DNA of 5,253 bases from Verrucomicrobia bacterium TMED56 (GTDB taxonomy: Bacteria; Verrucomicrobiota; Verrucomicrobiia; Opitutales; Seribacteraceae), in contig NHDJ01000080.1 in assembly GCA_002167265.1 (NCBI GenBank), positions 1 through 5,253 on the forward strand, read 5' to 3'. The notes below the pieces were generated by a model, which worked only from the letters and a program-made list of their open reading frames with translations, searched no databases and was not told the origin of the DNA. Each line of letters opens with the position of its first letter. Position 1 is the first letter of the stretch. The position numbers and the translations under genes were made by a program. Shown one piece after another: positions 1-5,253 of the stretch.

Positions 1-655
1 TGCTGATGGCTGGATCTATCGATTGACTATCCTCGCCAGCAAACATCATATGCAAAAAATTCTCGCAATAATTATGATTTGAGTCGAGGACAGGTATACT
101 ATCCCCTTTTAAAAAGCGAAATCTACTCGCAGCCACTAAAGGAAGTGCTGCAAGAATTAATGTGGCAGTCTCTTCAAAGGACTCAACATCTGCCGGACGG
201 GTATTTGTACTAAGTTGAGGAAAACTGCCCCCCAATGCTTGGAGAGCAGCACCCAGCACTCCCATGGGGTGAGCTTGTTTAGGCATAGATTCAATAACTG
301 ACTGCACTTCTAAAGGAAGAGTAATTTTAGTAGAAACCTTCTGGGTAAATTCGTTCATTTCTGAAGAGGAAGGTAGTTCGCCATTAAATAAAAGCTGACA
401 TGCTTCTAAGAAATTAGACTTCTCCGCCAATTCAGCTATGTCATAACCTCTGTATCTGAGAATACCCTTGTCGCCATCTATGAAAGTTATTTTGCTTTCA
501 CAAGATCCCGTGTTTCCATATCCATCATCAAATGTAATATATTTACTGTCTTTTCTTAGAGAGCTAATATCCAGAGCATGCTCATCCTCAGTTCCTGAAA
601 TTACATTTAAAGAGAAATCTTGATCGTCGATAGTTAGGTTCGCTAGTTTGGACAT
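1..655 (-). CDS. gltA: Citrate synthase, N-terminal half (partial, runs off left edge)
   Basis: Citrate synthase condenses acetyl-CoA and oxaloacetate into citrate, the entry step of the TCA cycle, in the cytoplasm. From ATG at 655 the frame is open for 218 codons to the window edge with no stop. Family hallmarks are in the expected order: a beta-rich N-terminal extension (about residues 1-35) typical of the longer GltA-type enzymes, 'NTGSCES' (about 48-54), 'ITFIDGDKGILRYRGYDI' (about 56-73), 'LLFNGELP' (about 88-95), 'AHPMGVLGA' (about 128-136) and 'NFLHMMF' (about 199-205). Family members are usually about 430 residues, so roughly half is missing, including the two catalytic histidines and the aspartate. 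The gene is co-directional with hisH, 42 bases downstream of it. No other ATG, GTG or TTG in this frame lies between 655 and the in-frame stop at 694-692, so the start is firm. There is no Shine-Dalgarno sequence just before the ATG. Whether it is the main or a secondary citrate synthase (or a methylcitrate synthase) cannot be told from this half; the extension favours GltA. Confidence 0.93.
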   Translation of the reverse strand, partial: MSKLANLTIDDQDFSLNVISGTEDEHALDISSLRKDSKYITFDDGYGNTGSCESKITFIDGDKGILRYRGYDIAELAEKSNFLEACQLLFNGELPSSSEMNEFTQKVSTKITLPLEVQSVIESMPKQAHPMGVLGAALQALGGSFPQLSTNTRPADVESFEETATLILAALPLVAASRFRFLKGDSIPVLDSNHNYCENFLHMMFAGEDSQSIDPAIS

Positions 656-697
656 TTTAGGGGTATGTTGGGGGGGGAAATATCCTTTCTGTCAACC
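656..697 (-). other. hisH-gltA intergenic leader with C8 tract
   Basis: This 42-base spacer separates the hisH stop from the citrate synthase ATG. On the coding strand it holds a purine-rich AAAGGA (688-683), then TATTT, an uninterrupted run of eight C (677-670, seen as eight G on the plus strand), and 'AACATACCCCTAAA' up to the ATG. The AAAGGA resembles a ribosome-binding site but lies about 27 bases before the ATG, too far to serve it, and no other start codon follows it at useful distance. A TTGACA at 695-690 looks like a -35 box, but no -10 hexamer sits 15-19 bases downstream. I see no stem-loop with a T tail, so no terminator between hisH and gltA. The spacer is too short to hold a riboswitch. 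Confidence 0.5.
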
Positions 698-1318
698 TTA
701 GACCACTTTTTCAAGAAAGTTCCTATACAATTGCAATCCTTTTTCTTGGCTCTTTTCAGGATGGAATTGAGTGGCCACACAATTTCCACTGTAAATGCCA
801 CTGATAAAATCGTAACCATAGGAGGTCTTAAAGGTAGTAAGATTATCTGAAACTTGCTGAATGTGATAACTATGCACGAAGTAAAACTGGTCTCCCCCAG
901 TAAGTCCTCTTACTAGTGGATTATTTTGTACTTTATCCCAATAGACCCCGTTCCACCCCATATGCGGGATTTTATATTCTATTCCAAGCCTGAAGCGCTT
1001 AACTTTACCATCGAATAAACCCAGTCCTTTTCGACTACCTTCTTCAGAAGAGCAGAACAAAACCTGTAATCCTAAACAAATCCCAAAATAAGGCTTATCT
1101 TCAGCAATCCATTTTTTTATCAAATTATCCAGACCAGTTTGCTTCAAACTGCCCATACACTGGTCAAATGTGCCTTGGCCAGGAAATACTAATGCGTCCA
1201 CCTCGTCCGCATCTTTGGAAACATGAATTAACGAGACCTCCGCACCTAAATGCTCGAATGCTTTAACCACGCTTTTTAAATTGCCGGTTCCATAATCAAT
1301 AACCCCTACCTTCTTCAT
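698..1318 (-). CDS. hisH: Imidazole glycerol phosphate synthase, glutaminase subunit HisH
   Basis: HisH hydrolyses glutamine and channels the ammonia to HisF, which converts PRFAR to imidazole glycerol phosphate and AICAR (the fifth step of histidine synthesis, cytoplasmic heterodimer). The 206-residue product is the normal length for a stand-alone class I glutamine amidotransferase. Visible landmarks: 'VIDYGTGNL' at residues 6-14, the oxyanion-strand motif 'FPGQGTF' at 45-51, the nucleophile elbow 'GICLGLQ' with Cys81, 'IPHMGWN' at 117-123, 'YFVHSYH' at 146-152, and 'QFHPEKSQ' at 184-191 with catalytic His186 and Glu188. The triad is complete. Most HisH proteins have Val where this one has Gln48. 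The gene starts 25 bases after hisB, and the bases before the ATG (TAGCTTT) show no Shine-Dalgarno match; the start is supported by the family-typical N-terminus. Its obligate partner HisF and the usual neighbour HisA are not downstream; citrate synthase is. Confidence 0.96.
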   Translation of the reverse strand: MKKVGVIDYGTGNLKSVVKAFEHLGAEVSLIHVSKDADEVDALVFPGQGTFDQCMGSLKQTGLDNLIKKWIAEDKPYFGICLGLQVLFCSSEEGSRKGLGLFDGKVKRFRLGIEYKIPHMGWNGVYWDKVQNNPLVRGLTGGDQFYFVHSYHIQQVSDNLTTFKTSYGYDFISGIYSGNCVATQFHPEKSQEKGLQLYRNFLEKVV

Positions 1319-1343
1319 AAAGCTAGATCGAAAAAAGATCCGA

Positions 1344-1937
1344 TTATTTAGACAATGTACCCTTTGTTGAAGGAACTTGGCCTGCCAATCTTGGCTCTAT
1401 ATTTGTCGCCATATCCAATGCTTTTGCAAATGCCTTGAAGATTGCCTCTGCTACATGGTGCGGTTCAGCTCCATGTTCTAATCGGATATGAAGGTTGCAA
1501 GCTACTTCATTGGCAAAAGCCTGAAAAAATTCTTTGAATAAGTTAATATTAAAATCCCTAACCTGAGGATTTAAGCACTCCACTTGGTAAACTAAATAGC
1601 CTCGATTGCTTAGATCTAAGGCAACAGTGGCTAAAGTTTCATCCATTGGCAGGAGAAAGAAACCATACCTTTTAATTCCGGATTTATCACCCAGAGCTTC
1701 TCTTACAGCTTGCCCCATCGCAATACCCATGTCTTCAACCAAATGATGGTAATCAACTTCTAAGTCACCATTTGCCTCAACATTAAGATCGAAAAATCCA
1801 TGTTTAGCAAAAAGCTGAAGCATATGATCTAGAAATGCAATACCTGTAGAAATTTTTGACTTCCCGCTTCCATCCAAGTCCAAACTAAAGGAAATTTTTG
1901 TTTCCGATGTGTCTCTTGTAATTTTAGCTTCTCTCAT
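1344..1937 (-). CDS. hisB: Imidazoleglycerol-phosphate dehydratase (monofunctional HisB)
   Basis: HisB removes water from imidazole glycerol phosphate to give imidazole acetol phosphate, the substrate of HisC. It is a Mn-dependent enzyme that forms large oligomers (24-mers in the family). With the start at 1937 it has 197 residues, matching monofunctional dehydratases; no N-terminal histidinol-phosphatase domain is present. Motifs: 'FLDHML' with His38, 'DYHHLVED' with His64, His65 and Glu68, 'LPMDETLA' near 96-103, 'DLSNRGYLV' near 108-116, 'EPHHVAEA' with His160, His161 and Glu164, and the C-terminal '[11 protein letters not shown]'. All expected metal-binding His/Glu pairs are present. A Gly follows 'SNR' where Pro is usual. 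Start choice: an upstream ATG at 1946 would add three residues (MEK). I prefer 1937 because family members typically begin 'MR.A.I.R.T' and because this ATG forms an ATGA overlap with the hisC stop, a classic translational-coupling junction, with GGA four bases upstream. Confidence 0.96.
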   Translation of the reverse strand: MREAKITRDTSETKISFSLDLDGSGKSKISTGIAFLDHMLQLFAKHGFFDLNVEANGDLEVDYHHLVEDMGIAMGQAVREALGDKSGIKRYGFFLLPMDETLATVALDLSNRGYLVYQVECLNPQVRDFNINLFKEFFQAFANEVACNLHIRLEHGAEPHHVAEAIFKAFAKALDMATNIEPRLAGQVPSTKGTLSK

Positions 1938-3031
1938 CTTTTCCATTCATTGATTGATTCATAGAGGATATCCATATGCTCAGATGTGCCAATACTGATT
2001 CTTATCTTTGAATCGGTCAATCGATGATTAGAGAAGTGGCGAACATGAATATTTTTGTTTTGTAGAAATTCAAAAAGGGCGAAGGCAACTTCTTCACTTG
2101 AATTGCCTTTAGAATCAATAGGTTCTGTAAATATAAAATTTGCTTGGCTTTCGATAGTCCGCCAACCGAGTTTGGAAAAAAATAGATTTGCCCTGTCCCT
2201 CTCTGCTAAAACTTTCTGGCGGCAGGCTTCGAAATATATATTGTCTGTTAGGGCGGCATGGGCGGCTACCTGTGCCATTTTATCCAAATTATAGACTTCT
2301 CGCACACCATCTAGAAGGTCAATGACTTCTGGATGTGCCAATGCATAACCGACTCTTGCTCCCGCAAGAGAGTAGGATTTCGACAGAGTCCTAGTAATTA
2401 CAATATTTTTTGCCTGCTTAAGTAAAGGTATAGAATTATAGGTTGCAAAATCAGCATATGCCTCGTCTATGACTAAAATTGCGTTTATCTGATTAGCTAT
2501 CCTTAAGATTTCATTTTGGTCAAATGAACGACCACTTGGCGCATGTGGGTTCGTAAGAAAAAACAAATTCACCTTACTCGCTATTACCTCATCAACTGGA
2601 AGAAGGAATTGATCATCCTTAAAGCTAACTTTTTCTAGGCGACTACCCTGTAATGATGATAAAATAGGATATAAGGAATAACTTGGCTCAAGCATGCCTA
2701 GAGGTCGCGCTGAATCTGCAAATGTACGAACGCAAAGGTTGAGCAAATCATCGGAACCATTTCCTACAATAACTTGGTTGCCGGACAAATTATGTTTATT
2801 TGCGATTAAATTTCTTAAATCTCGAGAGTGAGGATCTGGGTATAAATTTAAATGTGTTATCTCATTTAAAACAGTTTCAGAAACTGTGGGACTCGGAGGG
2901 AAGGGGTTTTCATTGGTGTTCAGTTTGATTAAGCCTTTTAAGCTCGGTGGTTGAAAACCGGGAACATAAGCTTTTCTGGAAAGAATCGCGGAAGATACAA
3001 ACTTCGATAAATCTTTACTCACCTTCTTCAT
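1934..3031 (-). CDS. hisC: Histidinol-phosphate aminotransferase HisC
   Basis: HisC is a pyridoxal-phosphate enzyme that transfers the amino group of glutamate to imidazole acetol phosphate, giving histidinol phosphate. The 365-residue product is full length for this class I/II aminotransferase. Landmarks: 'LNTNENPF' at residues 37-44 (substrate loop typical of HisC), 'GNGSDDLL' at 90-97 (PLP phosphate region), '[10 protein letters not shown]' at 158-167 with Asn161, 'VIDEAYADF' at 187-195 with Asp189 and Tyr192, '[15 protein letters not shown]' at 215-229 with Schiff-base Lys218 and Arg226, and 'IRISIGT' at 343-349 with the substrate-binding Arg344. Overlapping hisD by 17 bases and touching hisB, it is clearly part of a his operon, which favours HisC over related aromatic aminotransferases, although side activity on aromatic substrates is common in the family. 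ATG at 3031 is preferred; an in-frame GTG at 3022 is possible but has no better-placed ribosome-binding site. Confidence 0.96.
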   Translation of the reverse strand: MKKVSKDLSKFVSSAILSRKAYVPGFQPPSLKGLIKLNTNENPFPPSPTVSETVLNEITHLNLYPDPHSRDLRNLIANKHNLSGNQVIVGNGSDDLLNLCVRTFADSARPLGMLEPSYSLYPILSSLQGSRLEKVSFKDDQFLLPVDEVIASKVNLFFLTNPHAPSGRSFDQNEILRIANQINAILVIDEAYADFATYNSIPLLKQAKNIVITRTLSKSYSLAGARVGYALAHPEVIDLLDGVREVYNLDKMAQVAAHAALTDNIYFEACRQKVLAERDRANLFFSKLGWRTIESQANFIFTEPIDSKGNSSEEVAFALFEFLQNKNIHVRHFSNHRLTDSKIRISIGTSEHMDILYESINEWKR

Positions 3032-4355
3032 CTACTTTCAGGCGAAGAGAGATTGATTTTCCATGGGCGTCCAATCTTTCCATTTCTGAAAAGAGAACTG
3101 CGGATTCTTTTGCTTTGGCGACGCTTTTTGGATCATAGCAAATAATACTAGTTCGCCTGAAAAAATCTTCTATTCTTAAACCAGACGAAAATCTTGACGA
3201 CCGACCAGTCGGTAAAACATGGCTGGGTCCAGCTACAAAATCTCCTAAGGCAGTGGCAGAAAAATGGCCAAGCAATAATGCTCCAGCAGTTGTAATGTTC
3301 TTCTGTAAATAACTGATCACCTGATTCTCGACTTGTAATTCCAAATGTTCAGGAGCAATAAAATTGGCAAGATCGACCACTTCTTTAAGATCATGTGCAT
3401 AAGCGGCAAAAAAACCTATTTTAAGAATTTTCAAAACTGCTTCTTTATGGCCAAGATGCCCGACTTGATTATTTATTTCCGAGGCAATACTCTTAAACAT
3501 AGATTCCTCGGTGAAAATTAAATAAATTTTTTCTTTGCCAGAGCCGTGTTCTGCTTGAGCCAATAAAGCAGCCGCCACAAAGGAAGGATTTGATGTCTTG
3601 TCAGCAATAACCATTACCTCACTGGGCCCTGGCAATAAGTCAATACCAGTTACTCCAAAAACCTGCCTTTTAGCTTCGTTGACATAGGCATTTCCGGGAC
3701 CATATATTTTGTCGACAGGTGTAATTGTTTCGGTTCCATGAGCCAAAGCACCTATCGCTTGAGCCCCACCAATTTTGTAAACTTCTTGAACACCAAGTAA
3801 TTGCAAAGCTGCGAGAAGTTCTGAAGCAATTGAACCGTCTTCATTCGGAGGGGTTGCAACAACTATTTCTTCAACTCCAGCAACTTTTGCAAGTGTGACA
3901 GTCATGACAACGGTTGAGACCAAAGGCACATTGCCTCCAGGTATATAAATTCCTACTCTTCGAATAGGGTAATAATTTTCGCCAACGGTTGCCCCGTGAA
4001 GATTTTTGCTTTTCCAATCTTCTGGTAAATTCTGCCGATGAAAAATCGATACATTTTCAATAGCTTCTTCAATTGCTTTTCGTTGTCGGGCCTCAAGAGA
4101 TGCGTTTGCTGATTCGAATTCAATACCAGAAACCATAAGATCGGACTCTTTTAAACTTGCTTTATCATAGAGCAAGGTCCTTTCAATAAGTGCTCGATTC
4201 CCATGGTTTTTGACATCTTCTAGAATTTCAGTGACCAAACTGATAAGATTTTTGTCCACAATTGAAGAAGCACTAAAGCGTTCCAGATCTTTGAGCGTAT
4301 CAGAATTATAACTTTGGTAGTTTAAATTAATATCCACTAAATTCACTACTCCCAT
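3015..4355 (-). CDS. hisD: Histidinol dehydrogenase HisD
   Basis: HisD is a zinc- and NAD-dependent enzyme that oxidises L-histidinol twice, via histidinal, to L-histidine: the last two steps of the pathway. The frame gives 446 residues, slightly above the usual 425-440. Motifs in order: '[10 protein letters not shown]' at residues 132-141, '[12 protein letters not shown]' at 194-205, '[11 protein letters not shown]' at 215-225, 'LLPGPSE' at 240-246, 'LLAQAEHG' at 264-271 with zinc ligands Gln267 and His270, 'APEHLEL' at 334-340 with catalytic Glu336 and His337, '[13 protein letters not shown]' at 371-383 with zinc ligand Asp372, and '[10 protein letters not shown]' at 429-438 with zinc ligand His431. 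All four zinc ligands are present. The gene overlaps guaA by 10 bases and hisC by 17. The ATG at 4355 has no ribosome-binding site before it. An in-frame GTG at 4337 sits 11 bases after GGGAG (4353-4349) and would give 440 residues, so the true N-terminus may be six residues shorter. Confidence 0.96.
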   Translation of the reverse strand: MGVVNLVDINLNYQSYNSDTLKDLERFSASSIVDKNLISLVTEILEDVKNHGNRALIERTLLYDKASLKESDLMVSGIEFESANASLEARQRKAIEEAIENVSIFHRQNLPEDWKSKNLHGATVGENYYPIRRVGIYIPGGNVPLVSTVVMTVTLAKVAGVEEIVVATPPNEDGSIASELLAALQLLGVQEVYKIGGAQAIGALAHGTETITPVDKIYGPGNAYVNEAKRQVFGVTGIDLLPGPSEVMVIADKTSNPSFVAAALLAQAEHGSGKEKIYLIFTEESMFKSIASEINNQVGHLGHKEAVLKILKIGFFAAYAHDLKEVVDLANFIAPEHLELQVENQVISYLQKNITTAGALLLGHFSATALGDFVAGPSHVLPTGRSSRFSSGLRIEDFFRRTSIICYDPKSVAKAKESAVLFSEMERLDAHGKSISLRLKVDEEGE

Positions 4356-5253
4356 TCAATTGTGCTGGGGGGTTTCGAACTTATATCATAAACAACTCTA
4401 TTTGCTCCTTTTACTTCATTTATGATTCTATTCGATACATTTCTTAAAAACGAATCAGGTAGTTTTGCCCAGTCAGCTGTCATTGCATCTGAACTTGTAA
4501 CTGCCCTGAGACAAATGACATTTTCGTAAGTACGCTCATCTCCCATTACCCCAACACTCCTGACAGGAAGAAAAACGCAAAATGCCTGCCACAATTTATG
4601 ATAAAGTTTACAGTTAAAAAGTTCATCAATAAAAATATGGTCTGCTTCTCTTAAGATTCGAAGGCGGTGCCGGGATAAATCACCCACTATTCGAACTCCT
4701 AAACCTGGACCCGGAAAGGGATGTCTCATTAGAACAGATTCGGGCAATCCGAGTTCGCGACCTAAATTTCTGACCTCATCTTTAAATAATTCCCGAAGAG
4801 GCTCGAGAAGTTTAAGCTTCATTTTTTTGGGCAAGCCCCCAACATTGTGATGGCTTTTAATTAACGCAGCAGGATTGCCACCAACTGGAACACTTTCTAT
4901 AACATCAGGATATAAAGTACCTTGTGCCAGATAATCAACATTTCCCAACTTACTGACTTCTTTATCAAAGACCTCGATAAATGTTTTACCGATGATTTTT
5001 CTTTTTCTTTCAGGATCTTTTATTCCACGAAGTTTACTTAAAAACAAAGCTCCGGCTTTTACTACGCGTAACTGTCCAGGAATATTTTCCTTGAATAAGG
5101 TTTTTACTTGTTCACGCTCATTCAACCTAAGCAGACCATTATCCACAAATATACAAGTCAACTGCTTGCCGATGGCCTTGTGTATTAGTGCTGCAGCAAC
5201 CGAAGAATCAACTCCACCACTTAATCCAAGAATAACTTTATCATTTCCGACAT
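4346..5253 (-). CDS. guaA: GMP synthase (glutamine-hydrolysing), C-terminal ATP-pyrophosphatase and dimerisation domains (partial)
   Basis: GMP synthase adenylates XMP and aminates it with glutamine-derived ammonia to make GMP. The reading frame continues upstream of the first internal start-like codon (TTG at 5161, not a real start) to the window edge, giving 301 complete codons before the TAG at 4348-4346. The extra upstream part encodes '[16 protein letters not shown]', whose SGGVDSS is the PP-loop that binds ATP pyrophosphate. Further landmarks: 'FVDNGLLR', '[13 protein letters not shown]', '[13 protein letters not shown]', '[10 protein letters not shown]', '[10 protein letters not shown]', '[12 protein letters not shown]', '[15 protein letters not shown]', '[11 protein letters not shown]' and the canonical C-terminus '[10 protein letters not shown]', where XMP-binding residues lie. 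Full-length GuaA is about 510-525 residues, so the missing N-terminal 200 or so should be the glutaminase domain, unless this lineage uses a two-subunit enzyme; the window cannot show which. It is the most upstream gene seen and overlaps hisD by 10 bases. Confidence 0.96.
   Translation of the reverse strand, partial: VGNDKVILGLSGGVDSSVAAALIHKAIGKQLTCIFVDNGLLRLNEREQVKTLFKENIPGQLRVVKAGALFLSKLRGIKDPERKRKIIGKTFIEVFDKEVSKLGNVDYLAQGTLYPDVIESVPVGGNPAALIKSHHNVGGLPKKMKLKLLEPLRELFKDEVRNLGRELGLPESVLMRHPFPGPGLGVRIVGDLSRHRLRILREADHIFIDELFNCKLYHKLWQAFCVFLPVRSVGVMGDERTYENVICLRAVTSSDAMTADWAKLPDSFLRNVSNRIINEVKGANRVVYDISSKPPSTIEWE

Noticed and set aside
667..695. Possible promoter for citrate synthase starting with TTGACA at 695-690
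   Set aside because: The hexamer 17 bases downstream is CCCAAC, and no TATAAT-like box occurs at any acceptable spacing; a TTGACA match alone is weak.
665..850. Plus-strand 61-codon open frame antisense to the end of hisH
   Set aside because: It reads through the hisH coding region on the opposite strand and the G8 run, shows no recognisable domain, and the hisH protein is clearly the real product.
1319..1343. GATC-TTTTTTC-GATC inverted repeat in the hisB-hisH gap as a terminator or regulatory hairpin
   Set aside because: The stem is only four base pairs with no T tail after it, so it is unlikely to be stable or to terminate transcription.
2055..2294. Plus-strand 79-codon open frame inside hisC
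   Set aside because: It lies entirely antisense to conserved HisC sequence and has no family resemblance; a shadow frame.
2947..3138. Plus-strand 63-codon open frame across the hisD-hisC junction
   Set aside because: It is antisense to two well-supported genes and has no recognisable motif.
5159..5161. TTG at 5161 as the start of a short guaA-like gene
   Set aside because: The frame continues upstream to the window edge and encodes the SGGVDSS PP-loop, so the gene is simply cut by the window.

Overview
This window is a compact run of housekeeping metabolic genes, all on the minus strand. In transcription order (right to left) they are: the C-terminal part of guaA (GMP synthase), hisD, hisC, hisB, hisH, and the N-terminal half of a citrate synthase gene (gltA type). 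The two end genes run off the window. The three plus-strand open frames lie antisense to these genes and look like shadows.

Layout: guaA (5253-4346) overlaps hisD by 10 bases. hisD (4355-3015) overlaps hisC by 17 bases. hisC (3031-1934) overlaps hisB, by 4 bases through an ATGA junction if the preferred hisB start is right. Then come a 25-base gap, hisH (1318-698), a 42-base gap carrying a C8 tract on the coding strand, and citrate synthase from 655 off the left edge. No non-coding stretch exceeds 42 bases. I see no tRNA, rRNA, CRISPR array, insertion sequence, riboswitch, convincing promoter or rho-independent terminator. The tight packing argues for one polycistronic transcript at least from guaA to hisB and probably to hisH. 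Whether gltA is on the same transcript is open.

How the genes work together: HisH (with HisF, not in this window), HisB, HisC and HisD supply middle and late steps of histidine synthesis. HisH is the glutaminase half of imidazole-glycerol-phosphate synthase, HisB dehydrates that product, HisC transaminates it, and HisD oxidises histidinol to histidine. HisG, HisI/HisE, HisA, HisF and a recognisable histidinol-phosphate phosphatase are not here, so this is a partial his cluster. GuaA makes GMP from XMP. The HisF/HisH reaction releases AICAR, a purine intermediate, and both GuaA and HisH are glutamine amidotransferases, so the neighbourhood has a loose purine/histidine logic. Citrate synthase is the TCA entry enzyme and has no direct link to histidine synthesis.

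Organism: a bacterium with a moderately AT-rich, gene-dense genome and few clear Shine-Dalgarno sites. HisB is monofunctional (no N-terminal phosphatase domain), unlike the HisB fusions of enterobacteria and many Bacteroidota. Some motifs (the HisH 'FPGQG' strand and 'HPEKSQ', the GuaA ending 'PPSTIEWE', the citrate synthase 'GYGNTGSCES') remind me of marine Verrucomicrobiota (Opitutae-like). That is recollection, not a search result, and I hold it weakly.

I found no previously undescribed system. The points worth a second look are modest: the gene order, the C8 tract in the citrate synthase leader, a HisH active-site-strand variant, and three start-codon questions.
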